A stretch of 64,000 nucleotides of DNA from G963663365 sp963663365 (GTDB taxonomy: Bacteria > Hinthialibacterota > Hinthialibacteria > Hinthialibacterales > G963663365). The position numbers and the translations under genes were made by a program. Numbering within the stretch: position 1 is the stretch's first letter; each line of letters begins with the position of its first letter. Shown in pieces: positions 28,411-38,700 of this stretch. The stretch lies in contig CAXXIH010000001.1 in the NCBI GenBank assembly GCA_963663365.2, positions 1,178,001-1,242,000 on the forward strand. The letters run 5' to 3'. Below the pieces are notes generated by a model. That model made no database searches and was not told where the DNA came from. It worked only from the letters and a program-made list of their open reading frames with translations.

Positions 28411-29367
28411 ATGAATGAGCGATTACAACCGTCACTACCTCAAGACCCTCGCGAAATTTACCGGCGCAGTTTCGTACGAGATGCACTTGAGTCGATGAAC
28501 ATAAGAGCAGCAAAATGGTTGGGGCAGAATTTTCTCTATCAGCTTCCGACTCTTGAGGCCTGCTTAAACGATGCCGGCATTGATTCAAATGTTCATGTTT
28601 TTGAGATCGGTCCGGGATTAGGCCACCTGACTGTGGCCCTCTTGTTGAGGGGGTGTCACGTTACATCCGTTGAGATTGACCCTCTTTTGGCTGCGCATAT
28701 GGGAAATCTGGCCCATGTGTATAAAGATGTTTTGCCGGGGCAAGTAGAGATAATTGAGGGTGATGCGTTAAAACTGGACTGGCAGAGGATCGTGTCAGGT
28801 GTCTCTGTAGGTGGCACATGTCCGGATAGGACTGTTGGCAATGATGGACACCCATCACGCGTTGTTGCCAACCTTCCTTATCGGATTGCCGTTCCCATTT
28901 TGGTTCGATTGCTTCAGAGCCGTATCGCTTTGCGGGATGTAAATATACTTGTACAGGCTGAAGTGGCTTCTCGGATGACGGCCAGTCCCAGGCAGAAGGA
29001 TTATGGCCGTGTCTCTGTTCTTTTACAGACACTTTGCGATGTGCGTATCTTGCGCAAAGTGACTGCACCTAACTTTTTTCCGCGGCCACGGATCGATTCG
29101 AGCTGGGTTCAACTTCATCCCAGAGCCCATACCGACTCGGAATTTGTTTTTACTTGGCTCAAACCTCTACTGGATGCGGCATTTTCCGAACGCCGGAAGC
29201 AACTTAAACGGCTTTGTGGAGGATGGACCCCGCCGGGAGCATCGGCTCCATGCCCGGAAATGATTGCCACTGCGTTTGATGATGCTCTAAACGCGCGCCC
29301 CGAAGAACTGGATGTGGAAGCCTGGAATAAGGTTGCCAAACGGCTCTCTGAACTTGCGAATACATGA
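28411..29367 (+). CDS. rsmA: 16S rRNA A1518/A1519 dimethyltransferase
   Basis: 318 residues from the ATG at 28411; the frame extends to 28300 but that part does not look like protein. RsmA (KsgA) dimethylates two adenines in the 3' hairpin of 16S rRNA late in 30S assembly. KWLGQNFLYQLPTLE corresponds to the family's QNFL start, EIGPGLGHLTVALL is the SAM loop, VEIDPLLAAHM binds SAM ribose, and VANLPYRIAVPILVRLL holds the catalytic NLPY. It is divergent from mraZ. Confidence 0.94.
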   Translation: MNERLQPSLPQDPREIYRRSFVRDALESMNIRAAKWLGQNFLYQLPTLEACLNDAGIDSNVHVFEIGPGLGHLTVALLLRGCHVTSVEIDPLLAAHMGNLAHVYKDVLPGQVEIIEGDALKLDWQRIVSGVSVGGTCPDRTVGNDGHPSRVVANLPYRIAVPILVRLLQSRIALRDVNILVQAEVASRMTASPRQKDYGRVSVLLQTLCDVRILRKVTAPNFFPRPRIDSSWVQLHPRAHTDSEFVFTWLKPLLDAAFSERRKQLKRLCGGWTPPGASAPCPEMIATAFDDALNARPEELDVEAWNKVAKRLSELANT

Positions 29368-29543
29368 TCTTTGCTTCATACCCATTCGGTCTCCAGCGCC
29401 GGATTGAATTGCACTCAACACTGCGTATTCATTGCGCTTATGACCGTTTTGCCCTTCGGCGTGTATAGGCTTTGTGCGATACTATTAAACAGGAACCAGA
29501 AACTTTTCACGTTTTCTTTCCGTATCCATGCGATTGAGGAATC

Positions 29544-30065
29544 ATGATGGAATCGAATCGAAAGAATCGCCAGGTACTAATTGGTCTACTCGTTGTTGTT
29601 GCCGCAATTGTGTGTCTAATTCAATTCAGCCTTTCAACGAGTGAAATTTACTCGCTGGGGCCGAGTGAACTTTTGGAATCAAGCCACGACTTTTTGGGAC
29701 GAGAAGTCCGTTTGACAGGGATTGTCGTTGAAGATTCAGTTAAAAAAGATCTCGCCAATACACGGCTTGATTTTGTGGTTGCGGAGCGGGATGGCGTTCG
29801 CGAAGAAGGTTTCTTGAGCGAAGATGCCAAAAAGATCGAGGTTACATATATCGGCACGGTCGTGCCCGACGCATTCAACGACGGGACAGAAGTCGTTGTT
29901 GAGGGATCTTTTGATGGTAGCCGTTTTCGAGCCACTCATATCATGACCAAATGTCCTTCAAAATATGATGCGGCAACAGAAGGTGAAAAGGGATACGGGA
30001 AACCCGATAGTGGGGCGGCCAGTCCTAATGCCACTGAAGAAGGCAAACAGGTGGCTACGCTCTAA
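29544..30065 (+). CDS. CcmE-like heme chaperone, CxxxY type
   Basis: 173 residues. One N-terminal membrane anchor (about 11-29), then an OB-fold (REVRLTGIVVEDSV..LDFVVAERD..IEVTYIGTVVPDAFNDGTEVVVEGSFDGSRFRATHI). At 134-141 it reads MTKCPSKY. Classical CcmE binds heme through His in HxxxY; here Cys137 and Tyr141 give CxxxY, a variant known from Desulfovibrio and archaeal CcmE. It would carry heme to apocytochrome c in the periplasm. No other ccm gene is nearby. The tail is Ala/Gly/Glu-rich. GAGGAATC precedes the ATG. Confidence 0.82.
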   Translation: MMESNRKNRQVLIGLLVVVAAIVCLIQFSLSTSEIYSLGPSELLESSHDFLGREVRLTGIVVEDSVKKDLANTRLDFVVAERDGVREEGFLSEDAKKIEVTYIGTVVPDAFNDGTEVVVEGSFDGSRFRATHIMTKCPSKYDAATEGEKGYGKPDSGAASPNATEEGKQVATL

Positions 30066-30093
30066 TTCGGTATCCTTTATAAGACATCTTTCA

Positions 30094-30140
30094 CGCCCGG
30101 CATGACAGCTTTGCTTCTATTGAGATTTGCCGGGCGTTTT
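30094..30140 (+). terminator. Rho-independent terminator after ccmE-like gene
   Basis: CGCCCGGCA (30094-30102) pairs with TGCCGGGCG (30128-30136), followed by TTTT; the loop is 25 nt. Confidence 0.75.
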
Positions 30141-30271
30141 CAATTCATCTTCCAATCCAGCGAAAATTGACGCCGGTCAAGAAATATGGGTAATTCTGCA
30201 GTGCATTCCCAAACTCCAATTTGCGCATTACATTGATTTCACCGATATGTCCGATTGAGGATTAAAGATTG

Positions 30272-31144
30272 ATGGGCAAACTCAGTTCCCCCAGAAAAGT
30301 CATGGACTGGAAATGCCGGGATAAGCGGCTGACGCTTGGGCAACGGACGTTGATCATGGGGATTATCAATGTCACTCCCGACTCTTTTAGCGATGGGGGG
30401 CGATTCATGGATTTGGATGCTGCGTTGAGCCATGCCGATACTTTACTTGAAGAGGGAGCGGATATTCTCGACATCGGCGGTGTATCCACGCGCCCCGGAT
30501 CCAAACCGGTTCCGGTCCAAGAAGAACTGGAGCGCGTTGTTCCGGTGATTGAAGGCCTGGTGAAACGTTTCAATGTTCCTTTGTCTGTGGATACGACGAG
30601 TTATGAGGTTGCCCAACGAAGTTTGGATTGTGGCGCTGTAATCCTGAATGATGTATCCGGCTTGCGTGCCGATGTCCGTCTGGCCGAGTTGGCTGCAACC
30701 ACCGGGTCCGGACTCGTGTTAATGCATTCCCGGGGGACGCCGGAAACGATGAAGAGTCTGGCGGTCTACGAGGATGTTGTTGCTGAGGTTACTTTGGAAT
30801 TGCGTACGGCGGCCGACCGATGTCTGGAATGCGGTATGGCTTATGGACAGCTTGTTCTGGATCCAGGATTAGGATTTGCCAAAACACCCGCACAGAACCT
30901 AATTCTATTGCGCAATCTACCGGCTTTACTTTCGATGGATTATCCCATCCTGATCGGACCTTCCCGCAAATCATTTATCGGAGAAGTGACCGGAAAGGAT
31001 GTCAGCCACAGAATGGCCGGGACTGCTGCCAGTGTGGCGTTGGCTATCGCAGGAGGAGCCTCTATTGTTCGTGTGCACGATGTGAATGAGATGAAGGATG
31101 TTGCCTGCGTATCGGATGCTATCCTTGGCGCGGGTAGCGTTTGA
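30272..31144 (+). CDS. folP: Dihydropteroate synthase
   Basis: 290 residues, TIM barrel. Joins p-aminobenzoate to dihydropterin pyrophosphate in folate synthesis; the target of sulfonamides. MGIINVTPDSFSDGGRF, DIGGVSTRPGSKPV, ILNDVSGL, LVLDPGLGFAKT, LIGPSRKSFIGEVTG and VRVHDV are all canonical. The ATG at 30272 is preferred over the TTG one codon upstream. Confidence 0.96.
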   Translation: MGKLSSPRKVMDWKCRDKRLTLGQRTLIMGIINVTPDSFSDGGRFMDLDAALSHADTLLEEGADILDIGGVSTRPGSKPVPVQEELERVVPVIEGLVKRFNVPLSVDTTSYEVAQRSLDCGAVILNDVSGLRADVRLAELAATTGSGLVLMHSRGTPETMKSLAVYEDVVAEVTLELRTAADRCLECGMAYGQLVLDPGLGFAKTPAQNLILLRNLPALLSMDYPILIGPSRKSFIGEVTGKDVSHRMAGTAASVALAIAGGASIVRVHDVNEMKDVACVSDAILGAGSV

Positions 31145-31218
31145 CGTTTAACTTATCTGCCTGGTACTCTTGAACTTGATAGGGGCCCAGGGGGGCGAAT
31201 AGGAGAAGTGCAGGTGTA

Positions 31219-32679
31219 ATGGTCGCCGCGCCGGACATGTCTACGGAGCAATTCATTACTTCGGATCACGATTCCGATGTGCGGAGCGATGGTTCCAGCC
31301 GGGATTTTCTTCTCCATTACCGCCGTGGCCAGACTCTGCTTGAGAGTGGGCACTATCAGGACGCGCTCCTCGAACTAAAAAAAGCAGTCGTTCTTCAACC
31401 CGATTTTATTGATGTCTATGTATCTATCGCGCGTATTCACCAAGAGTTGGGCAATTATGACGATGCGATTGCGCTCTATACGCAGCTGCGCAAACAGCTC
31501 CCCGCGGATTTGGATGTTGCCAAACGTCTGGCTGCCACGTATGAAATGGCGGGCAACACACCCAAGGCAGTCAAACTGTATCGGGGAATCCTGAAACAAT
31601 CACCCAAAGATGTCGTTACGCGTTGCCGGTTGGCGAAATGTTATATTGACTTAGGCAAGTACTGCCGTGCCAATTGGATGCTCCAACGCGCACTAAAGGA
31701 GAATCCGGCGTGTTCGGACTATTTGTACCTATTGGGTGAGATTGCGCGTCAGCAGGATAAACTTGAGAAGGCGCAAGATTTCTACGAACACTGTTTGGAA
31801 TACGATCCGAATCACGGTGGCGCCAAACGCGGGATCAGCTATGTCATTCGGGCCATGGATTTGGCCGAAGGCGGCGGGACGGCAAAACCCCGTACCGAAC
31901 GCGATGAGGCTTTCGACGATCTTAAGGATGCAGTCGAAAGTCTGCATAACGGCCACGTTGATTTGGCGATTGTCCAATTTCAAGAACTTATGCAACGGGC
32001 CGTCGTGAAACGGCAAGCCATGCATTATTTGGGTTTGGCTTATGTCCGCAAAGGGCTTTATAAACGCGCACGGGATTTGTTCTACGAATTATCCAGCGCC
32101 GGAATGAATCCGGATGCGTTGGTTCTCTACAATCTGGGCCTGTGCAGCAGCCGTCTCGGTGAATATGAGGTGGCGGTTCGTGCTTTCCAAGAGGCTCTCG
32201 ATCATGATCCGGATTATGCCGAAGCGATGATGGAGTTGGGCTGGGCCTATCAACTTTCCGGTGATAAACGCGCGGCCAAAGAGACTTATTTAAAAGCACT
32301 GAAAAAGGATTCAGAACAACCTCGTCTGTACGCCATGATGGCGCGCTTTGAGTTCGATGCCGAACGCCGTTCGGCGGCCAAACAATTGCTGCAAAAAGGA
32401 TTCACTCTTGATCCTGCTTCGCCTGATTTAAATCTGGCAAAAGGATATATGGAACTGCGCTCGAAACTTTTTAACGATGCTCTGGAATCCTTTGGAAGTT
32501 GTCTGAAAGCCAGGCCGTATGAAATTGAAGCACATAAATTGATGGGTGCGGCTCGTGAAGGCCGTGGCGATATTCTTTCCGCTCTAACCAGCTATCGTGA
32601 AGCCTACCGTCTCAATCCCGGTGACCATGATGTCCGCCGGAAACTTGAACAGTTGGAAGAACAACTGGTGACCACGTAA
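31219..32679 (+). CDS. Tetratricopeptide-repeat protein
   Basis: 486 residues with about 11-12 consecutive TPR motifs from residue 30 to the end (for example HYQDALLELKKAVVLQPDFI, GNYDDAIALYTQLRKQLP, GEYEVAVRAFQEALDHDPDY). There is no signal peptide or membrane helix, so it is probably a cytoplasmic scaffold. It starts 74 bp after folP and may share its transcript. No partner is evident from context. Confidence 0.85.
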   Translation: MVAAPDMSTEQFITSDHDSDVRSDGSSRDFLLHYRRGQTLLESGHYQDALLELKKAVVLQPDFIDVYVSIARIHQELGNYDDAIALYTQLRKQLPADLDVAKRLAATYEMAGNTPKAVKLYRGILKQSPKDVVTRCRLAKCYIDLGKYCRANWMLQRALKENPACSDYLYLLGEIARQQDKLEKAQDFYEHCLEYDPNHGGAKRGISYVIRAMDLAEGGGTAKPRTERDEAFDDLKDAVESLHNGHVDLAIVQFQELMQRAVVKRQAMHYLGLAYVRKGLYKRARDLFYELSSAGMNPDALVLYNLGLCSSRLGEYEVAVRAFQEALDHDPDYAEAMMELGWAYQLSGDKRAAKETYLKALKKDSEQPRLYAMMARFEFDAERRSAAKQLLQKGFTLDPASPDLNLAKGYMELRSKLFNDALESFGSCLKARPYEIEAHKLMGAAREGRGDILSALTSYREAYRLNPGDHDVRRKLEQLEEQLVTT

Positions 32680-32764
32680 TTCGAAACTGTAGCAATCCAC
32701 TATAAAGGTGATTTTATTATTGATTATTTGTTGAATAAGTTTTTGAAGGCAATACGATTAGGAT

Positions 32765-33052
32765 ATGATTTCTATTGAACAAGCCATAGGCGATTTACAA
32801 AGCGCCGCACCTGATGAGTTGGGGCTTGTGATTGCATACTTGGCGTATTTGGAACACGAACGACCTCAGCCTGATAAAAAGTTATTGCGGGAATTAAGGG
32901 CAATTGCTGACCACAAACGGCCCCATGAAGAACATATCGCGCTTTATCAGCGTAATGCCCATCAAATGTGGACGGAAACGCTTTTTTATGCCAGACAGTG
33001 GGCTAGAGAAACCTTGAATCGCAGCCAAAGCATAAATAAGCCCGTTGAATAG
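32765..33052 (+). CDS. Small protein of unknown function
   Basis: 95 residues, mostly helical and charged (ELGLVIAYLAYLEHERPQPDKKLLRELRAIADHKR). I do not recognise the family. It follows the TPR gene by 85 bp in the same direction; AGGA is close to the ATG. Coding reality is plausible from its regular amphipathic composition but not proven. Confidence 0.5.
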   Translation: MISIEQAIGDLQSAAPDELGLVIAYLAYLEHERPQPDKKLLRELRAIADHKRPHEEHIALYQRNAHQMWTETLFYARQWARETLNRSQSINKPVE

Positions 33053-33190
33053 GCATCCGGCCCAGCTCGAGCCTTTATGTCTATTAACCATTTTTAAATG
33101 TTCAATAGACATAAAAAACCGCAAGAACCGAATGAACGGCGCTTGCGGCTTGAATGTCATTACAATCTAAGCCAATCGAGAAATCAGGCG

Positions 33191-33460
33191 TTACGGTGTA
33201 ACCAGCAGCTGGTCGCGGTTAATGTGGGCACGCGAAACGGGTCCGAGTGTTTGATTCATGATACGTACAAACAAACTTCCATCGGAGCCCTGCGCGACAT
33301 TGGCCAGGCGGATGAAATTATCGCCGAAATGGTTGGGATCTTTTAGAAGAACCCGATTGGCATGCAGGTTAAGCTGCTCACCTTCAACCGTCTCAACTGC
33401 AATTTCCGCGTAAAGTGGGTCGTTCGATTCGGATACAGTACAATGCGCCCAAGAAAACAT
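33191..33460 (-). CDS. Small protein of unknown function
   Basis: 89 residues from the ATG at 33460, which follows AAGGTG; a GTG four codons upstream is less likely. The sequence (YAEIAVETVEGEQLNLHANRV..FIRLANVAQGSDGSLFVRIMN) looks like a small beta-rich domain. I recognise no motif. Confidence 0.5.
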   Translation of the reverse strand: MFSWAHCTVSESNDPLYAEIAVETVEGEQLNLHANRVLLKDPNHFGDNFIRLANVAQGSDGSLFVRIMNQTLGPVSRAHINRDQLLVTP

Positions 33461-33647
33461 GGTATCAATCACCTTTCACAATCAATGTGCACAATCAAAT
33501 TCGGTCAATTCAATATGTTCAAATTATCAAATTGCTTAAAAATGTAAAATATTCTCGGGACATTTTTTCTTGAGAATAACACAGGATGTCGGCTTTGATT
33601 CCCTGTAACACTTTGAATTTTATGCACTAAGGCAAGACGACTTACCC

Positions 33648-33682
33648 AGCCCCTCTTTAGAATATTATTTGGGCTTTTTTTT
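33648..33682 (+). terminator. Possible terminator in a 400-bp gap
   Basis: AGCCC (33648-33652) pairs with GGGCT (33671-33675), followed by eight T. The stem is short. The surrounding non-coding stretch 33473-33874 is AT-rich and shows nothing else I can name. Confidence 0.45.
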
Positions 33683-33874
33683 GATGTGTGCTTGTGGAGT
33701 GACGGTTGTTTGTTTTTTGCTTCAGATTTCCAGTAATGGTTACCTGTTTGATAATTATAGTAAACTATTTAATTTTGTGCTCTTCAGTCCTATGAAGCAA
33801 TCATTTTTGTGACTTAGGTTGCGCCCTGTCGATTCGTATTCAGCCTATAATTCGATGGAGAAGACTCTGAAATT

Positions 33875-34240
33875 TTACGGTGTATTGCCGTTGCCGCCGG
33901 GTGAAGAGGGATCTTCTTGCAGGCTTTTTCGAATTAAATGAATTCGATTCTCATCAACAGTAGGAGGAAAAGAAAAAATCCCTACCAATGGACCGAGAAT
34001 TTTCGCCCCCGGCGGGATTTGTGAAATTGAATCTGCCCATGAAGTCCGTCCTTCGCTATCCGCAAAATAGATGGACTCACCGGGTTTGGGTTCTGCTTCG
34101 CTGTTGACGAATAGATAAGACTTACGCACCAACTGACTGGGCATTGACCAACTGGACATTTCAATGATGAAGAATCTCGGATCCTCGGCGTAGCGCTTGG
34201 CCGTTTCACGATCGAGTTGATTACTAAAAGATGACTGCAT
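33875..34240 (-). CDS. Protein of unknown function
   Basis: 121 residues from the ATG at 34240, chosen because AGGAGAATT lies just upstream; earlier in-frame starts at 34282 and 34276 lack one. The middle (SYLFVNSEAEPKPGESIYFADSEGRTSW..IPPGAKILGPLVGIFSF) weakly recalls an S24/LexA-type beta fold, but no Ser-Lys dyad can be assigned. The C-terminus is Gly/Asn/Pro-rich. Confidence 0.55.
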   Translation of the reverse strand: MQSSFSNQLDRETAKRYAEDPRFFIIEMSSWSMPSQLVRKSYLFVNSEAEPKPGESIYFADSEGRTSWADSISQIPPGAKILGPLVGIFSFPPTVDENRIHLIRKSLQEDPSSPGGNGNTP

Positions 34241-34257
34241 TGACTCAATTCTCCTGA

Positions 34258-34497
34258 TTAAACGGGGATTATCCATTGGCACTGATTTGCTCCAAATGCA
34301 TGCCAGGCGCGATCCCCTGCCGGAATCAACTCCATCTTATACGCCCAAGGACGATGAATACAGTCAATCCGCAGTCGGTTATCTGCAATGATTTTTTTGT
34401 GATTTGATTGTCTCTGGTTCTGTTTTGCGAATTCAGCAAGGGTTTTGGCGTCCCTTCGACTCGTTTTGGTCTCCGGTATGCTTATTTTGCCGTACAA
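34258..34497 (-). CDS. Doubtful small ORF
   Basis: 79 residues starting at a TTG (34497) without a clear ribosome site; 17 bp upstream of the previous gene and codirectional with it. Composition is basic and unremarkable (TSRRDAKTLAEFAKQNQRQ). It may be real only as a partner of that gene. Confidence 0.3.
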   Translation of the reverse strand: MYGKISIPETKTSRRDAKTLAEFAKQNQRQSNHKKIIADNRLRIDCIHRPWAYKMELIPAGDRAWHAFGANQCQWIIPV

Positions 34498-34563
34498 TTA
34501 TGGCTTTAAAGGCAGTGCAAAACCTGCCCAACAGCGTCTTTTGGGGCATGATGGGATTTTAAT

Positions 34564-35367
34564 ATGGATGCTGTTTTGATTATCGGTCATGGAACCCGCA
34601 ATGAAGAGGGCGTCTCGCAATTCCTCGAAGTTGTGGCAATGTTCAGGGAGAAGTACCCGGATTGGATTGTCGAGCACGGCTTTCTCGATCATGCCGAACC
34701 TTCCATTGAAGTTGGGGCGAGTCGTTGTGTGGAACGCGGGGCTGTGCGAATTGCCGCCATTCCCGGATTATTGCTTGCAGCGGGCCATGTGAAAAAAGAC
34801 ATCCCCCAAGAACTTGACCGGCTCCGTTCGCAATTTCCGGGAGTGCAGATTCATATGGGACGCCCCTTTGGATTGCATCCGGGCATTGTGCAATTGTGTA
34901 TAAATCGTATTGAAGCGGGCGGAGGATGTTTGGAAAATTATCAGCATGAGAAAACTCAATTGCTTGTTATTGGCCGGGGTTCAAGCGATCCCGACGCCAA
35001 TTCGGATGCTGCAAAGCTTACACGCCTTTTATGGGAGCGGCTCGGCTTGGCTTGGGCTACTACTTCTTACCTTGCTGTTGCCGAACCGAAACTCGAAGAG
35101 GCGTTGCATTATTGTACCCGGCTAAAAATCCCGCAGTTGATCGTATTTCCGTTTTTGTTGTTTACCGGCGTTTTGCATAAGCGTATTGAAAAGCAGATTG
35201 CCCAATTTTCTGCAAAAACGGTCGGGCTTGAAATTGCACTTGCCGATTATTTGAGACCTGAACCAATGTTGTGCGGGATTCTGGAGGAACGTGCCCGGGA
35301 AGCTTTTGACGGTCGGGCCGTTATGAATTGTGAACTCTGCAAGTATCGCCCCGGATTTCAGGATTGA
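34564..35367 (+). CDS. cbiX: Two-domain CbiX/SirB-type chelatase
   Basis: 267 residues formed by two tandem chelatase halves: first IIGHGTRNEEGVSQF..HGFLDHAEPSIEVG..AAGHVKKDIP (His ligands at about 9 and 84), second VIGRGSSDPDANSDAAKL..FPFLLFTGVLHKRI. These enzymes insert Co or Fe into sirohydrochlorin for cobalamin or siroheme. The C-terminal MNCELC matches the MxCxxC [4Fe-4S] motif described in Bacillus CbiX. No other cobalamin or siroheme gene is nearby. Confidence 0.85.
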   Translation: MDAVLIIGHGTRNEEGVSQFLEVVAMFREKYPDWIVEHGFLDHAEPSIEVGASRCVERGAVRIAAIPGLLLAAGHVKKDIPQELDRLRSQFPGVQIHMGRPFGLHPGIVQLCINRIEAGGGCLENYQHEKTQLLVIGRGSSDPDANSDAAKLTRLLWERLGLAWATTSYLAVAEPKLEEALHYCTRLKIPQLIVFPFLLFTGVLHKRIEKQIAQFSAKTVGLEIALADYLRPEPMLCGILEERAREAFDGRAVMNCELCKYRPGFQD

Positions 35368-35405
35368 ATGTAACGTATAGAAACCTAATCGTCTGCTTTG
35401 TGGAG

Positions 35406-35660
35406 TTAGTGTTTAAAACGCACAAACAGCCGTCCGAAATTCTTACTGTCTTTGTCTATACGGTGATATAACTTCTTGATCTCGGGTTTCTCCAAGAACC
35501 GCAGAACCCGTTTCTTGAGTTGGCCGCTGCCTTTGCCCGGGATGATTTCCACAATTGGAATTCGCTTCTCGACCGCTTCCTGAATAATACGATTCAGCTC
35601 CGCATCAATTGATTTTCCCCGGTTATAGATGTCGTGCAGATCGAGTTTGAGTTTTGCCAC
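35406..35660 (-). CDS. Smr-domain protein
   Basis: 84 residues, a stand-alone Smr (MutS2 C-terminal) domain: LKLDLHDIYNRG at the N-terminus (DLH motif) and VEIIPGKGSGQLKKRV in the middle (GxG motif). Such domains nick or cleave nucleic acids, in recent work often mRNA on collided ribosomes. It has no MutS2 partner here. Confidence 0.8.
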   Translation of the reverse strand: MAKLKLDLHDIYNRGKSIDAELNRIIQEAVEKRIPIVEIIPGKGSGQLKKRVLRFLEKPEIKKLYHRIDKDSKNFGRLFVRFKH

Positions 35661-35695
35661 GTAAGTCTTCCAATGTTATTGCTTGTTTTTTGAAC

Positions 35696-35731
35696 GGTTC
35701 CCGGCGGCCAAGACAAGAGCCGCCGGGAACC
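35696..35731 (-). terminator. 13-bp hairpin after the GH106-like gene
   Basis: GGTTCCCGGCGGC (35696-35708) and its perfect complement (35719-35731) flank a 10-nt loop. It lies 13 bp past the glycosidase stop. No T-run follows on the minus strand, but read on the plus strand nothing is transcribed towards it. Confidence 0.6.
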
Positions 35732-35743
35732 GCGATGATGACT

Positions 35744-38700
35744 TTAATTGTCTGCCTGACGTTGATAGACACGAAACGGCTTCCGCAAACCGTAGCCAAT
35801 CACATCGTAATCATCACCGGATGGTTGACCGCCTTCCGGATGTTTATGAAACATACCGGGCCAGGCACTACCCCGCGCGGGACCATTATGATGCGGCCCC
35901 AGAAGGTTTTTGAGACTTCCAATCACTGCAACCGAGATCGTATTCTTTCCGGAGCGAAGATGATCCTTGATATCCAGCCGCCAAGGTTGCCAGCCGATAT
36001 ATCCTGCGAATTGACCGTTAACATCCACCCGAGCCACGGTGCCGGTCCAGTCATCCAATTCGACAAATGTCTCAGTGCCCGGCTTGTTGATCACAAATCG
36101 GGCCGCGTAAGAGACTTTGCCCGGATAGCAGGGTCTCCCTTGCGCGTTCCAATTTCCGAATTTCAATGATGTCGCGGGGACGATGTCCCAGCCTTTTTCG
36201 GCGCTCTTAAGATTGAAATTGCCCAGCACATAAACCGGCTCCGGTTCATGGTGAACGCTGAAAGGCTGTGCCTTGGTTGATATTATATTCAGACCGGCTT
36301 TCAAATCTTTGGGAGCGATGGGGTAAACGTAAAACGAACGGTCAAGCCAACTGCGGCCCTCTTCTAGATCCAATACGCGGCCATTGATCGAAACGGTATA
36401 GCGGTCACCGCGTTCGACAACCAATTCCAATTTGGGCATCTGCTTAAAGCCGCGAATGGTAAATGGATACTGCAGCTCAAAGCCTGAATCCGCCGGGAAA
36501 TGGTCTTTCTGAAGAATTTCATCTTTGTATTGCACGGCGCTATCCCATGGGTTCTTTGAAAACCCATAGGCTTGATAAATGCGTGTTTGCGCATCGTAGA
36601 AGTAAAGCCCGTTTGTGGTTTCCCCGTTAAGGGTCAGGTTGACGTAATCCAACGGAAGGACATTGGGTTTCTCATTCTTGATAGAAAAGGCGCCGAGAGG
36701 AGCGATGTCCGTCTCTTTATACTCGTTGACGATACGTGAAGGTGTTTGTGAAGAAGCATTAGAGCGAATGGCAAAGAGCGCGCTTCCGGCAGGCGGCAAA
36801 TAGAATCGCCAGCAGATTGATGGATCGACATTCTTGCCTTTGGGGGAGGTCAAGTTTTCAACCAACGCTACATTGCGTGATGAGCCATCCGCAGGATCCC
36901 ACTCTTGTACCGATGCGGCCCGCGCTGTGACAAATCCGGTTGAAGTCTCTTCCAGACTGGTGTTGACGACAAACAATAGGTAACCATCTTCGAATGTGCG
37001 CAGATAGTGATAGATACGGCCATCTTTCACGTCGGTGGCGCGAATCCGGACATCTGCGTTAGACCACTTTTCTGCAAGTTCCGGTGTTACCGGTTCTGTA
37101 ATCCAATTGTCACCGGCAGTCTTTAAGAATTTCTTTAGGACTTCATCGCTGATTTCTTTGCCCCCGACATACTTAGGCAATCCGGACGCGCCTACCAATC
37201 GCCCGCCATTGGCGACAAATTCGTTATAAAGAGGGCCTGTATCACTTTCGACATTTTCCAGGCCGGGGGGGAAAATGACGGTGCCGTAATCGCGATTTCC
37301 AACAACAAAACGCGCCCCTTTGACGCTGCCGATGGCGCCGACCACCGGTTCGCTGGCAAGATCGAAATCGATCTGCGCGGCGGCTAATTCGGTGATGTAG
37401 GCTTGGAAATCCGCTCCCAGCTTGTCGAGTTGGGCTTTTGTTCCTTCACCCCAGTTGTACATCCAGCCCGTTGTGGTTGGCTCGATAACCAGGATGTCAT
37501 TTTTCTCTTCACCCATGGCCAGCGCCCAAGACAAACGTGAAAAGTAATTCGTCGAAATATGATAGGCTTCCCACCAGGGTGCATGGTAAGAAAACGATTG
37601 CGGATGATCCCGCTTTCTGGCACCGCGAATCGTGACGTAGCTTAAATGCGGATTAAATAGATTGATGCCGCCTACGTGCAGCCAATCTCCTATCCGTTTC
37701 ATGTCTTGGAGTGTCAGTTCCCAACCGCCCGCGCCGTAGGCTTCGCAGAGTTTACGAGAACGCCCGAACTGATTGGCGATACTGTCGATTTCTTTCATGG
37801 CGCGGTAATTGCCGAATTGTGCATGGGGACCTTCGTTGTATTGATTCATCAAGGTGTCGATCCCCGGCGCATGTTGCCATGCGTTATAACTCATCGTATC
37901 CGGTCCGATGCCCGCTCCGGGCCAGCCATGTTCCCAAATATGGCCGGTGGAGAGAATGCCTCTTTTTTCGCACGCTTCGTAATATGGTTTTGCCCAGTTA
38001 ACGATGAATAACCACAGGACGGTTTCTGTGTAATCGTGGCGGACTTGTCGCCAGTTTCCGATTTCATGATTGAGCGAAGGCAAATGGTCCTCAATGTGAT
38101 ATCCGTGCCTCTCCAAAAACACATCCGGCAATGAAGGTGTCCATGACATGCCATTCGCGCCCTTGCTTTCAGGCTCATCGGTAAAACATGCCAGAACGTG
38201 TCTCCCGTATTCGTCTCTTAGTACCGTGTCATAGGCCCCCAAGGTTATATCCAAGAATTTTTCGGCGACTCCGGGGCGCAATAAGTCCGTATAGAACCTT
38301 CCGCCCAGCCAGTCTCTTTTGTTGGCATAGGTCAAGTCGTAACGTAGATAGACACCGGCGGGCAAATTGAGTTCCCGCCCCGTGCGAATTGTTTCTCCGG
38401 ATATTTCCGGTAAGTCGATCTTTTCGAATGAATCGTCTGTTATCCGGAATAAGGCGACAGTGTCTTTGCTCAGCGCCATCTCGTTGACGGCATCCGCTTC
38501 GATTGTGCTGACGTTGATGGCGGTTCCGCGCGATTCCGGCATTTCTTCGGGAACATGACCGCCCGCAAAGCCGGATGGATAACTGTTTTCGTCGTAAATG
38601 TAAGTGACCATGTCCCGTTTGCGGCATTCATCTACTGTGAAACGCCACAATTCGAGCCATCGTTCCGAAAGGTAGGGAGTTACAAGACCGGGACGGGGAT

